From NCBI RefSeq assembly GCF_015229955.1, contig NZ_JAAKYZ010000009.1, forward strand, positions 1-36,966: a stretch of DNA of 36,966 nt, written 5' to 3'. Shown in pieces: positions 18,533 through 26,933 of the stretch (position 1 is the stretch's first letter; every line of letters begins with the position of its first letter). Source of the DNA: Campylobacter concisus. Lineage in GTDB: Bacteria > Campylobacterota > Campylobacteria > Campylobacterales > Campylobacteraceae. A program made the translations under genes and the position numbers. The notes under the pieces are model-generated. The model was not told the DNA's origin. It did not search any database and was given only the letters and a program-made list of their open reading frames with translations.

Positions 18533-19896
18533 TACATCGCAGCTCGTGGCTGAATGATATTTGGCTCATAATTTTGTTCAGTATTTTCGCTCATTATGCG
18601 AAGTACCTTGCTTCGCTTTATCTTAGCGTCATCCTTAAATATCGCACGAACTTTGTCCATACCAGCGTAAAAATCACGCATAAGCACGATGCAGATATAT
18701 TTGCCAAAAAATGTCGGCTTAATAATGCCATTTTCTTCATATACTGCATTTACAAGCTTAAGTAAGCTAAGCTCCATAAATAAGGCTTTGTTAATGTTTG
18801 TGTTATTTTCATCGTTATATCTTTTAATATCAACCCCGCCATCAAAAAGCCTTGTTAAAAACGTGTATTTAAGTCGCTCTTTCTTGCTAAAGCCACATTT
18901 TGCGATGACTGGGCTTTGTCTATTTTTTATCCTTTTGCCGTATTCAAGTAGATTAAACGCATTTATTACAAGCTCACCGTTAAGAAAGCTAAATGCTCCG
19001 CTACCAACGCCAAGATACTCTAAATTTGAGCCAACATATTCGTCGCGAAGGTCGGCACTTTTTTCATTTGAAAATGCCCAAGCGTTGCTTTGTTTGTAGT
19101 TACTTTTGCTAAATTCTTCAGTGATTATCTCATAAAATTCACGCTCGTTATCTACGTTTGAAACACCAAGCGAGCGAGCTATATTCTCTCTTGTTAACTC
19201 TGATTTCATGAGTGGATAGAAGGTGATTTGTTGTGGAGAGATCGATTTTGCGGTATTTATGTCGTTTATGAGCTGCTCTTTTGTTTGATTTGGGAGGTTA
19301 AAGATGAGATCTAGGCTAATGACTGGGATCTTTCCAAGAGCGAGCTCAAGCTTTCTTTTTACCTCCTTGGCTGAGCCAAATTTTTCATATCTGCCAACTC
19401 TTTTTAATGTTTCATCATCAAAGCTTTGTACGCCAACGCTTAAGCGATCAATTAACCCATCAAATTTGGCTAAACTCTCGGGTGAGATATGATTTGGATC
19501 GCTTTCTGCTGAAATTTCATCTATACTAAAAAGCTCTTTTGCAAGCTTAAGCGTTTTCTCAAGCTCAGGTTCATTTATAAGCGTTGTACCACCGCCAACA
19601 TAAAGTGAATCAAAGTCAAATCCAGCCTCTTTAACCTGTTTCATCTCTTCACGTAAATTTTCAAAGTAAACTTTTGCAAGCTCTTGCTCATAGTGATACT
19701 TATGAAACGAGCAATATGGACAGAATGTGTGACAAAATGGTACATGTGCGTAGAGCATATACTTTTTGTCTTTTTTGGGAGTTTTGGTATAGGTTGTGGT
19801 TAAAATGTCTATATTAAATTCGTTGTATAGTGATCTTTGAATAGAATTATGAGCGTAATTTACGGCAAAATTCTCGACAATATTTTTAAAGATCAT
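18532..19896 (-). CDS. HemN/HutW-like radical SAM protein
   Basis: 454-residue radical SAM enzyme of the oxygen-independent coproporphyrinogen oxidase family. The cluster motif is C55-HTF-C59-PY-C62-SF, the HemN form CxxxCxYC. It is followed by YVGGGTT (SAM-binding glycines), the E-S-D-P strand, GVQSF and DLIFNLPNQT. It looks orthologous to C. jejuni Cj0363c, annotated as a putative coproporphyrinogen oxidase, and differs from the true HemN and HemW. Related HutW/ChuW proteins act in anaerobic haem breakdown. Coupling to an exporter is notable. The exact substrate cannot be told from sequence. The C-terminal region (about 380-454) is family-specific. Confidence 0.85.
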   Translation of the reverse strand: MIFKNIVENFAVNYAHNSIQRSLYNEFNIDILTTTYTKTPKKDKKYMLYAHVPFCHTFCPYCSFHKYHYEQELAKVYFENLREEMKQVKEAGFDFDSLYVGGGTTLINEPELEKTLKLAKELFSIDEISAESDPNHISPESLAKFDGLIDRLSVGVQSFDDETLKRVGRYEKFGSAKEVKRKLELALGKIPVISLDLIFNLPNQTKEQLINDINTAKSISPQQITFYPLMKSELTRENIARSLGVSNVDNEREFYEIITEEFSKSNYKQSNAWAFSNEKSADLRDEYVGSNLEYLGVGSGAFSFLNGELVINAFNLLEYGKRIKNRQSPVIAKCGFSKKERLKYTFLTRLFDGGVDIKRYNDENNTNINKALFMELSLLKLVNAVYEENGIIKPTFFGKYICIVLMRDFYAGMDKVRAIFKDDAKIKRSKVLRIMSENTEQNYEPNIIQPRAAM

Positions 19897-19935
19897 AACT
19901 AATCGCCTTAAGTAAGTTTGGTTTTAAATTGATGT

Positions 19936-19950
19936 GTTAGGATAGCTAAC
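19936..19950. promoter_or_regulatory. Short inverted repeat upstream of the HemN-like gene
   Basis: GTTAG-gatag-CTAAC is a perfect 5-bp-arm inverted repeat 40-54 nt before the start of the HemN-like gene, within its likely promoter region. It could be an operator, but it is short and does not match a Fur box I know. The rest of the gap (19897-20080) is AT-rich with no other clear signal. Confidence 0.2.
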
Positions 19951-20080
19951 TTTTAATAAATTTAGCCTTGTGTTAAAGAAATTTTTAGCTTAGCCAGATA
20001 AATTTGGCCTATAAATTTTAATTTTTTAAATCTACAAATTTCACGTATCAATCAAATTTTAGCCCCAAAGCTTAAGGAAA

Positions 20081-21091
20081 TTACTCCTTGGCTCTTGAGA
20101 TAATTTTGCTTGAGTCTAGCTCAAATTTTACTCCATCTTTTGTCTGCAGATAATAAAATTTACCAAGAGTTGATAGGGCTTTTACATTATAAAGTTTTAT
20201 AACTCCGTTTGTTTCGTTTTCATCATAATAAGTTTTACTATCATCACAATATATGCCATTTTTGCAAATTTTTTCTGGCAAAGCACCTGCTATACTTTTT
20301 TCAATAGATAAATATTTATATTCCATGTTAGTGATTTCAAATTTCTTTGCGATGTCATCCGCTAGATAAAAAAATATAACTATTGGACATAAAAACATTA
20401 AAATAAGTGAAATTTCCTTGTGCGTACCATCCTTATAAATACCTTCACAAAAACACAAAATACCTAAGCAAAAAAAGATATATGTAATGTAAATAAAAAA
20501 TAGATTTACCACCAAAATAGAAATTAGATTAGTTTGAAAATTAGACAAAAATATTAAAATAAAAATATAAGCGAGCCACATTATCATGCAAAGAGCAAAT
20601 ACTCTTTCCAATATTTTTCCCTTGATCCATATTGTAATACACGATAACAAATATGATAATGCTAAAAAAACCATAAAAGTAAATAGTACGCCTTTTGCAT
20701 CTATATAGAAAGCTATACTTATAATAAAAGTAGTTAATAGTGCTAGAGGAAATGATAAAGATAATAAAAAAAGTGAAAAATATTCACCATTTTTATATCT
20801 GAGGGAGTATCTTATATGTCCAGGATAAAGCATTATGGGCAATATAATAAAAATAGTAAAAATAGCTACAACAAAAAATAATAATGCTCCGACATGAAAA
20901 ATATCAGAATTACTTAAAACTGGAAAATATCCAACAAAGAGACTAAAATATACAAAATAACAAATCATACTAGCTAAACTAACACCAGTTAGTATCAGCG
21001 GATGAAATTTTAAAAGAATTTCAATATGACTTTTTTGGTAAGTCTTACTAGCCCGCCTTTTTCTTTCATCTAAAATATCTTGATAACTCAA
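20081..21091 (-). CDS. Unknown multi-pass membrane protein (TTG start)
   Basis: 336 residues. About seven hydrophobic helices occupy residues 30-245. They are followed by a soluble C-terminal domain of about 85 residues with one cysteine pair (KICKNGIYCDD), perhaps periplasmic. I do not recognise a family. The start is TTG at 21091, with TAGGAT 6 nt upstream, and no suitable ATG lies nearby. The gene begins 30 nt after the DUF2314-ankyrin gene and probably shares its transcript. Base composition is more AT-rich than the nuo genes, which may mark it as accessory. Confidence 0.7.
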   Translation of the reverse strand: MSYQDILDERKRRASKTYQKSHIEILLKFHPLILTGVSLASMICYFVYFSLFVGYFPVLSNSDIFHVGALLFFVVAIFTIFIILPIMLYPGHIRYSLRYKNGEYFSLFLLSLSFPLALLTTFIISIAFYIDAKGVLFTFMVFLALSYLLSCITIWIKGKILERVFALCMIMWLAYIFILIFLSNFQTNLISILVVNLFFIYITYIFFCLGILCFCEGIYKDGTHKEISLILMFLCPIVIFFYLADDIAKKFEITNMEYKYLSIEKSIAGALPEKICKNGIYCDDSKTYYDENETNGVIKLYNVKALSTLGKFYYLQTKDGVKFELDSSKIISRAKE

Positions 21092-21121
21092 ATTTAAATC
21101 CTAAAAATTTATAAAAGATTA

Positions 21122-21913
21122 CTATTTAAGCACCTTCGCGATTTCGCTCCAGCCTAAATTCTCAGCAAAATCAGCCGCTGTTTTGCCACTTTTTGTGCGG
21201 GCATTTTTGTCAGCACCGTTTTCTAGCAAGAGATTTACAAGATTTAAATTTCCAGCGATCGCCTCGTTGTGAAGCTGCGTATAACCAAACTCATCAGCGT
21301 CTGTGACTATATTTGGGTGCTCTTTTATATATTGCTTTACTTGCTCATATGTATTTTTACTCATTGGATGCTCTATCAAATTTTCAGGGTGTTCTTTTTG
21401 CTCGTAAACTACCAAAATATCGTTAAAATCGCCAAAATCAAGCCCCCACTCTCTATCGTGCTCTTTTAGCTCTTTCTTTTGCATGCGTGAGCGCATCGCC
21501 TGCACGCTAAATCCGCCGTATGCGCGTCCATCTATTGAAAAGAGCCAGTCACTCATCTCGTCTATCTTTGCGCTTATTTGGTCGCCTAATTTCACGTTTT
21601 GCACGCTATCTGGCTCATTTACGAGCGTGCCATATATCGTTTCGCCGTCAAATTCCACATCGTCTATCCACATGTGTTCACCGACTTCTTCGCCATTTAC
21701 GACATCTAGGAAGCAAATTTTTACCATTGCATAGTCAAGCATAGGTACGATCCTGTGGCGCTCCCAGTAAACCTCGCGCCAAAAATATCTAAAGCTCTCT
21801 CTGGCTTGCTCAAACGCACGCTGCATGTAGTCTTCGTCGCTACTTACAAAATAGATTGGCATTTGCTTGCCAAGATCGATTTGTTTACCGAGAATTTTCT
21901 TAAAAAAGCTCAT
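21122..21913 (-). CDS. DUF2314 protein with C-terminal ankyrin repeats
   Basis: 263-residue, mostly soluble protein. Residues 28-140 or so match DUF2314 (E. coli YegJ family), with FRYFWREVYWERHRIVP, ALDYAMVK-like strands and the block FVNGEEVGEHMWIDDV in slightly different form, ending in RAYGGFSVQAMR. Residues 205-263 form two ankyrin repeats (FGYTQLHNEAIAGNLNLVNL and the following GADKNARTKSGKTAADFA). The frame is open to 21934, but ATG 21913 has AAGGA 7 nt upstream and is preferred. Function is unknown; ankyrin repeats suggest a protein partner, perhaps the membrane protein encoded next. Confidence 0.8.
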   Translation of the reverse strand: MSFFKKILGKQIDLGKQMPIYFVSSDEDYMQRAFEQARESFRYFWREVYWERHRIVPMLDYAMVKICFLDVVNGEEVGEHMWIDDVEFDGETIYGTLVNEPDSVQNVKLGDQISAKIDEMSDWLFSIDGRAYGGFSVQAMRSRMQKKELKEHDREWGLDFGDFNDILVVYEQKEHPENLIEHPMSKNTYEQVKQYIKEHPNIVTDADEFGYTQLHNEAIAGNLNLVNLLLENGADKNARTKSGKTAADFAENLGWSEIAKVLK

Positions 21914-21990
21914 TTTTTTGTCCTTATTTTTCATTTTAGATAGATCAAATTTGAATGCAAAATGATAAGATAAATTTCACTCATAAATCC

Positions 21991-22094
21991 GACAAATTTT
22001 AAATACAAAAACTATGCGAAATTTCGCAAATTTAGCCCAAAACCTTACAAAATTTTAAATATAAAAGTCACACAGCCATTTCGCAAAATTAGGC
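21991..22094. repeat. Two imperfect tandem repeats
   Basis: Two related units of about 45-50 nt follow each other. Unit 1 (about 21991-22034) and unit 2 (about 22045-22094) share ACAAA-TTTTAAATA-AAAA, then ATTTCGCAAA and a TTAG end, with substitutions and a small insertion between. They lie upstream of the DUF2314 gene. No coding potential is seen. Boundaries are approximate. Confidence 0.45.
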
Positions 22095-22099
22095 GAGAC

Positions 22100-22159
22100 G
22101 ATTTAAATTTTTGTGATGGGAGTTACCGAGTTGGTAATGACCGAGTAAAAATTTAAATC
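22100..22159. repeat. Nested inverted repeat between yajQ and the DUF2314 gene
   Basis: Perfect 13-nt outer arms, GATTTAAATTTTT (22100-22112) and AAAAATTTAAATC (22147-22159), enclose a 34-nt centre. The centre holds a second hairpin, TTACC-GAGTT-GGTAA. The element lies just past the 3' end of yajQ. No T-tract follows on either strand, so it is not a standard terminator. It could be a small interspersed palindromic element, a processing or stabilising hairpin, or a protein site. Confidence 0.6.
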
Positions 22160-22188
22160 AACGACGCATAATAAAGCGAAAAAGTGCG

Positions 22189-22686
22189 TTATTTTAGATT
22201 TTTAAAGCTTATTGGAAGTTCTAAATTTAACCCCCTAACCAGCTTTATACACTCCTGCAAGTCATCTATGCTTTTGCTTGTCACTCTGATCTCTTCGCCC
22301 CTGATCTGTGCGCTCACCTTGATCTTTGAGTCTTTGATCGCTTTGGTGATCTTTTTTGAGTTTTCACCATCAAGCGTGTCGTTTAGCTTTAGCGTTGCCT
22401 TTAAATTTCCACCGCTTGCTGGCTCTCTTTTTGTCTCTGTGATCGCCACTGGTAGGATGTTGCGCTTGATGAGCTTTGAGATCACGATGTCTTTTAGCGC
22501 GTCGATCTTGTTGTCGCTTGAGCTAAGAAGCGTGATAAATTTCTCTTTTTCATTTAGCTCTACCTCAGCTGCAAGCCCCTTAAAGTCATACCTCGCTGCG
22601 ATCTCTTTTTTAGCCGTCTCAAGAGCATTTTTAACCTCCATCATATCGACCTCAGCACTTATATCAAAACTATGCTCAGTTGCCAT
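22189..22686 (-). CDS. yajQ: YajQ family nucleotide-binding protein (Cj0374-like)
   Basis: 165-residue protein of the UPF0234/YajQ family. The hallmark start [20 protein letters not shown] is followed by [11 protein letters not shown] and a C-terminal QVRG-like segment ([19 protein letters not shown]). In some bacteria YajQ proteins bind cyclic di-GMP and interact with a LysR regulator. That role is not shown here. ATG 22686 has AAAGGAT just upstream and matches the family start. It is the last gene of the operon beginning at 26830, 16 nt after the hypothetical gene. Confidence 0.95.
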   Translation of the reverse strand: MATEHSFDISAEVDMMEVKNALETAKKEIAARYDFKGLAAEVELNEKEKFITLLSSSDNKIDALKDIVISKLIKRNILPVAITETKREPASGGNLKATLKLNDTLDGENSKKITKAIKDSKIKVSAQIRGEEIRVTSKSIDDLQECIKLVRGLNLELPISFKNLK

Positions 22687-22702
22687 TTTTATCCTTTCAA
22701 AT

Positions 22703-23461
22703 TTATTTAAATAGCCCTTTGATCTTCTCAAAAAGCGACTTTTTGCCAGTCTCTTCTTGCTTTACTGCCTCGCTAATCTGCTGCATCGCAGTTTGTGCGT
22801 AGATGATAGCGCCCTTTGGATCGCAGTTAAAGAGGTTTGAATATGAGTTTGATTTGTTTAGATCAAGTGGATTTGGCTCCACGACCTCGGTGGCCTCAAG
22901 CAGGCCTATTTTTAGCTCGTATGCGTAGTTTAGAGCATCTAAAAATGTAGGTAAATTTTGCGCGTAAAAACCATCAATTGTCTCTTTTACCTCGCCACCT
23001 GCTTCATAGTCAGCCTTTAGTTTAGCTACGTTTTCAGCACTCACATAAGCGCCACAACAGTAGTTTTCGGTGATCTCATTATAAATTTCGCTACTAAATT
23101 TATCCAAAAACTCGCTTGGTAAAATTTCTCGCCAGTTGCTAATGTAGTTTTTAAATTTCTTATTTTGCTGTGCCAAAGAGCTTAGCGCTGTGCCCCGAGT
23201 GTAGAAATATTTTCTAAAAAATCCTTGTGTGACGGCGATACAAAAGCCGTGAGTTTTGTTAAAAATTTCATCGTCTTTATACTGCAACGCAGCACTTAGC
23301 GTATCTTTGTACTTTTGCGCGTAAAATTCCTCTACGCCAGCCTTACTAGCAAGCGCTAAAACCTCGTCAAATTTACCAGCCCTTGCAAGCTCAAGTGCCT
23401 CAAAATACCACTTTGAAATTTCATCTTCGCTAATGGCATGATAGCTTATATCATAGCCCAT
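22703..23461 (-). CDS. Conserved hypothetical protein
   Basis: 252-residue soluble protein without signal peptide or membrane helix. I do not recognise a named domain. The opening [15 protein letters not shown] resembles the start of small DUF families with a GYxxSxHA motif, but this is weak. It is largely helical and acidic, with a Cys-Cys pair in ENYCCGAYV and a Lys-rich C-terminus. The start shares one base with the dehydrogenase stop (TAATG), so the two are coupled. Confidence 0.75.
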   Translation of the reverse strand: MGYDISYHAISEDEISKWYFEALELARAGKFDEVLALASKAGVEEFYAQKYKDTLSAALQYKDDEIFNKTHGFCIAVTQGFFRKYFYTRGTALSSLAQQNKKFKNYISNWREILPSEFLDKFSSEIYNEITENYCCGAYVSAENVAKLKADYEAGGEVKETIDGFYAQNLPTFLDALNYAYELKIGLLEATEVVEPNPLDLNKSNSYSNLFNCDPKGAIIYAQTAMQQISEAVKQEETGKKSLFEKIKGLFK

Positions 23462-24396
23462 TACTTGCTCTCATTGATGAAATCTTCGATGTTTGCGACG
23501 ATCTTTGTGATGAGCGTCTTTCTAGCCTCCAAGCTGCCCCATGCTACGTGTGGCGTGATGAGTAAATTTGACTTCTTTTTTACATTTAAAAATGGACTAT
23601 TTTCGCTCATCGGTTCGCTTTCTAAAACGTCCGTACCAAAGCGCAAATTTCTCTCATCTATCGCTCTTGCCATCGCCGCTTCATCCACTATGCCGCCGCG
23701 TCCTAAATTTAGTACTATCGCATCATCTTTTAGCAAATTTATCTCGTTTATACCAAGTAAATTTCTAGTTTTTTCATTTAGCGGTGCGTGGATGCTGATG
23801 ATGTCGCTACTTCTTAATAGCTCATCTAGGCTTTTTTGCTTAAATTCGCTATTTTTATTTGCTCCGCTTGTCGAGTAGTAGCTCACGTTTGCGCCAAATG
23901 CACGTGCCACTACCGCCACGCCATGCCCTATCTCGCCAAGTCCGATAATGCCAAATTCTTTGCCAGCGATCTCGCTGATGTTTGCGCCAAGATAGGTGAA
24001 AATTTCGCTCTTCACCCACTCGCCACTTTTTACGTAGTGATCATAAAATTTGATGTGATTTGTTAGCTCAAAAAGCATCGCAAACGTGTGTTGCACGACG
24101 CTTGCGGTTGAGTAGCCAGCGACGTTTTTAACAGCTATATTTTTAACTTTTGCATGCTCTAGATCGACATTATTCATGCCAGTTGCACTTATGCAGATAA
24201 GCTTTAAATTTGTCGCCTCCATCACGGCTTTGTCGATGATGACCTTGTTTGTGATGACCACATCAACGCCCTTTAGACGAGGCACGATCTCTTTGCTTTT
24301 TGTTTTTTGATAGCCGGTAAACTCGCCAAATTTCTTAAAAACACTAAGATCAACGTTTTCTCCAAGCGTTGCCGCGTCTAAACAAACGATTTTCAT
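23461..24396 (-). CDS. D-isomer 2-hydroxyacid dehydrogenase (Cj0373-like)
   Basis: 311-residue NAD(P)-dependent oxidoreductase of the 2-hydroxyacid dehydrogenase superfamily. The nucleotide site is GLGEIG at 152-157. Catalytic residues are visible as R233 (NLGRGGIVDE), E261 (DVLESEP) and H283 (ITPHVAWG). The family includes hydroxypyruvate/glyoxylate reductases and D-lactate dehydrogenases; the sequence does not settle the substrate. It starts 2 nt after the glutathionylspermidine synthase-like gene, as in C. jejuni Cj0372-Cj0373. Confidence 0.93.
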   Translation of the reverse strand: MKIVCLDAATLGENVDLSVFKKFGEFTGYQKTKSKEIVPRLKGVDVVITNKVIIDKAVMEATNLKLICISATGMNNVDLEHAKVKNIAVKNVAGYSTASVVQHTFAMLFELTNHIKFYDHYVKSGEWVKSEIFTYLGANISEIAGKEFGIIGLGEIGHGVAVVARAFGANVSYYSTSGANKNSEFKQKSLDELLRSSDIISIHAPLNEKTRNLLGINEINLLKDDAIVLNLGRGGIVDEAAMARAIDERNLRFGTDVLESEPMSENSPFLNVKKKSNLLITPHVAWGSLEARKTLITKIVANIEDFINESK

Positions 24397-24398
24397 CT

Positions 24399-25580
24399 TT
24401 AGTCCTTAATGAAATGTCCTACAAATTTAGAGTAGTTATCTAAAATTTTGCCGCCCTTTCTATATCCAAGTGCACATGCCTCATAAGCGTAAAACACGCC
24501 TGCTTGGTAGTTATCGCCTCTCTCATCTTGGTTAAACTGGTAAAATTCTTGATAGATGGCTTTGTTTGAGTCGTATTCGCCGTCATTACTTGCTATTTTT
24601 GCACCGTTCTCATCGTGTATTGAGACGTTAGCTCCTTCTCTGCCAAATACCGGCTTTTTCACATATTTTTTGCCTTTTAGTGGCTCGTTTGAAGTCTCAA
24701 GTAAGAGTGGATGATTTGGATAAAGATCCCAAAGAATCTTTAAAATTCCCTTGCTTTGGAAAAGTAGCGTGTAGGCTGGATTTATGATAATGGCTTTTTG
24801 GTTTTTGATGATATTTGAAAGTATGAGTGCTAGCTCGCCCTCATCGATCGCTATGCTCTCCCAAGGAACGAGTTTAAACCAATACTCGAAATTTTCATCA
24901 CCTTTAAAAATCCCCTCGTCATCGTTAAAAACGACCTCATCAACGTAAGCAAAGTCGGTTTTAAAGCCGGCCTCTTTTGCGATGTATTGTAGTAATTTCA
25001 CGGTTTGCTCATCCTCGATACTACCAGCGATAGAGCTAAAGAGTATCCCCCAGCCCTCGTAAACATCCTCGAAATTTACATTATCGTCACCAAGTGTGAT
25101 TAGACGCTTGAAATTTTGTTTTAGAGCTTCGTAAAGGTTATTAAATTGCTCTGCTTCATCCATGTGATTTAGCTTTAGCATCGCCCACTGAATGATCGCT
25201 GTCTCAAAGACCGCCGTTGGCGTATCGGCGTTAAATTCTATCAGTTTTATCGGCTTGTCATCAAGCCCACCTGCTAGATCAAACCTGCCGTAAAGGTGCC
25301 AGTGAACGTCATTTTCCCAGCTATTTTTGATACTATCAACGAGATTAAACGGTATGCCTATCTCGTGAAAAAGGTTATTGTCAATGACGTGCTGAGCGGC
25401 ATTTACATACATATCGTATAGCTCATTTGCCGCCTCATAATAAGCATCCGCTTCACTTGCTTTTACCTGTACGATCTCATCTGCGATATATGAGCTATTG
25501 TCATTATCTGTGTGCCACGCAAAGCCGATTCTTTCCATAAATTCGTTATTTAACGGAGTGATTTTTCTTAAATTTATCAT
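24399..25580 (-). CDS. Glutathionylspermidine synthase-like ATP-grasp protein (Cj0372-like)
   Basis: 393-residue protein of the GSP_synth family, about the length of E. coli YgiC/YjfC, without the amidase half of bifunctional GspS. Family marks include YGRFDLAGGLDDKPIKLIEF, NADTPTAV, and the ATP-grasp run KKPVFGREGANVSI. Such proteins form an amide between a peptide or glutathione-like carboxylate and an amine, but the substrate of the YgiC type is not established. It is preceded by a UPF0323 lipoprotein gene with a 3-nt gap, an association also seen in C. jejuni and, with a similar lipoprotein (YgiB), in E. coli. Confidence 0.9.
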   Translation of the reverse strand: MINLRKITPLNNEFMERIGFAWHTDNDNSSYIADEIVQVKASEADAYYEAANELYDMYVNAAQHVIDNNLFHEIGIPFNLVDSIKNSWENDVHWHLYGRFDLAGGLDDKPIKLIEFNADTPTAVFETAIIQWAMLKLNHMDEAEQFNNLYEALKQNFKRLITLGDDNVNFEDVYEGWGILFSSIAGSIEDEQTVKLLQYIAKEAGFKTDFAYVDEVVFNDDEGIFKGDENFEYWFKLVPWESIAIDEGELALILSNIIKNQKAIIINPAYTLLFQSKGILKILWDLYPNHPLLLETSNEPLKGKKYVKKPVFGREGANVSIHDENGAKIASNDGEYDSNKAIYQEFYQFNQDERGDNYQAGVFYAYEACALGYRKGGKILDNYSKFVGHFIKD

Positions 25581-25583
25581 TTT

Positions 25584-26201
25584 TTAGCCTCCAAAGCTTG
25601 ATGAGCTAGAGCTTGATTTTGAGCCACCACCGAAAAATCCACTCTTGCCGCCACTGCTTCTTGCAGCAGAATTTGCTGCTTTTTGCTTATTAAAGCTATC
25701 AACGCTTCTTGTGTATGCGCTTGGATTTTTGTAAGAATTTTGACGAGTAGCTTGGAAATTTTGATTTCCAAAAAGCTTGCTACCTATCCAGCTACCAAGT
25801 ATCGCACCGGCTGCTGAGGCAAGTATCGTCTCACCAAGGCTTAGACCGCCACTACTTAGCTGTGCGTCACTCGTTTTTGTTAAATTTGAAGTGCCATTGT
25901 CGATATTTGCGTTTGCTTGAGCTAGGAGCTTATCGATCTCGTCTTTGCTTAGCACACGCTCAGTGCCGTTTATATCTTTTAACACAACTCTAGTTTCAGT
26001 ACTTGGATACTCTTCTAAAATTTTATAAACTCCAGGCGCGCTCTCTTCGATTATGACAAAGGCGCCATTTTTTTGCGCAACTTCGTTTAGTGCATTTTCA
26101 TCACCGCCATTGTTACTGCCACAACCAGCAAGGCCAGCCATAACGATCGCACCAAATCCGCCTACCGCAGCATAAGTAGCTATCTTTTTAATGTGTTTCA
26201 T
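25584..26201 (-). CDS. UPF0323 lipoprotein (Cj0371-like)
   Basis: 205-residue lipoprotein. The signal peptide ends in lipobox LAGC with C27 as the modified residue. A middle part of about 60 residues looks folded (VIIEESAPGVYKILEEYPST), a Gly/Ala-rich hydrophobic segment follows (about 125-145), and the C-terminal 40 residues are Ser/Gly-rich, low complexity and probably disordered. C. jejuni Cj0371 belongs to this family and has been linked to virulence and chemotaxis traits. It overlaps the HTH gene by 4 nt. Confidence 0.92.
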   Translation of the reverse strand: MKHIKKIATYAAVGGFGAIVMAGLAGCGSNNGGDENALNEVAQKNGAFVIIEESAPGVYKILEEYPSTETRVVLKDINGTERVLSKDEIDKLLAQANANIDNGTSNLTKTSDAQLSSGGLSLGETILASAAGAILGSWIGSKLFGNQNFQATRQNSYKNPSAYTRSVDSFNKQKAANSAARSSGGKSGFFGGGSKSSSSSSSFGG

Positions 26202-26830
26202 ATCTCTCCTATCAACTCTTTTAAATTTTTATGTCTTCTAACAAGTATCACACCTCGTTTAAATTTTATAAATTTTGAGTGGTGTATCGCTTTTATTATC
26301 TTTTCACTAGCTTTTTTCGTTGCCTTTGGCTTTAGATTTAGCTCCTTTAAAAATTCACTTAAATTTATCCATTTTGACTCATTTTCTATCTCAGCCTCTA
26401 TCGCTTCATTGCTTGGCATATCATCATTTTTTTGTGCTAAAAGCGGCCTTTGCATAGCATTTAGAAACTGCATGAGCTTTTCATCTCTATCTTTATAAAT
26501 TTGCAAAATTTCATTTTTTCGCTCGATTAGCATCTGCTCTTTTTCTTTAAAAAGCCTGTCTTTATCGGCTTGCAAGTTTAAATTTAAGCTCTTTAACTCG
26601 TTTAACTCATTTAGCAAATAATTTACAAACTCATCATTTTGGGATTTAGTTTTTGTACTTTTTGGAGCGGATTTTGTGGCTTTTTCGCTACTTGGTTTCT
26701 CATCAAGGATGACAAATTTTGTACCATTTTCAATGACTGTATTTATCGAACCACGGCGGATTCTATTATAGACTGCTTCTTTTGTTATGCCTAAAATTTC
26801 TGCAGCTTCGTTTATAGCTAGCTTTTGCAT
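26198..26830 (-). CDS. HTH/coiled-coil DNA-binding protein
   Basis: 210 residues. The N-terminus (about 1-45) is a MerR/excisionase-type helix-turn-helix (INEAAEILGITKEAVYNRIR) with a short wing. A Lys/Ser/Thr linker follows, then a strongly heptad coiled coil (about 75-125) and a second basic domain (about 155-210, LSEFLKELNLKPKATKKASE). The layout resembles plasmid Par proteins and phage or chromosome-associated HTH-coiled-coil proteins. It is the first gene of a six-gene operon and may regulate it. Its target is unknown. Confidence 0.8.
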   Translation of the reverse strand: MQKLAINEAAEILGITKEAVYNRIRRGSINTVIENGTKFVILDEKPSSEKATKSAPKSTKTKSQNDEFVNYLLNELNELKSLNLNLQADKDRLFKEKEQMLIERKNEILQIYKDRDEKLMQFLNAMQRPLLAQKNDDMPSNEAIEAEIENESKWINLSEFLKELNLKPKATKKASEKIIKAIHHSKFIKFKRGVILVRRHKNLKELIGEI

Positions 26831-26868
26831 CGAATTTCCGTTTAAAATAAAATAAAAAAATTGCTTTG

Positions 26869-26874
26869 ATTATA
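26869..26874 (-). promoter_or_regulatory. -10 element for the HTH-to-yajQ operon
   Basis: A consensus TATAAT on the minus strand lies 39 nt before the ATG at 26830, preceded by a run of T/A typical of Campylobacter promoters. The predicted start near 26862 leaves a leader of about 32 nt. It lies downstream of the rpsU terminator, so the operon seems to have its own promoter. Confidence 0.6.
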
Positions 26875-26901
26875 AAAAAATAAGGCTAAAAGAAGAGTTA
26901 A

Positions 26902-26926
26902 ACAAAGAGAGCAAAGCCCTCTTTGT
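26902..26926 (-). terminator. Rho-independent terminator after rpsU
   Basis: The stem ACAAAGAG/CTCTTTGT is 8 bp, extended by one mismatch and two further G-C pairs around loop AAA. On the minus strand the hairpin is followed by the T-rich run TTTAACTCTTCTTTT. It lies 7 nt after the rpsU stop. Confidence 0.7.
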
Positions 26927-26933
26927 CTTGGTT

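Noticed and set aside
18689-19099. A 136-codon plus-strand frame over the HemN-like gene
   Set aside because: It is antisense to a gene with clear radical SAM motifs, and its composition is that of a shadow frame.
22184-22714. A 176-codon open frame on the plus strand over yajQ
   Set aside because: It lies fully antisense to a well-supported yajQ, has Ser/Phe/Leu-rich shadow composition and lacks a ribosome site.
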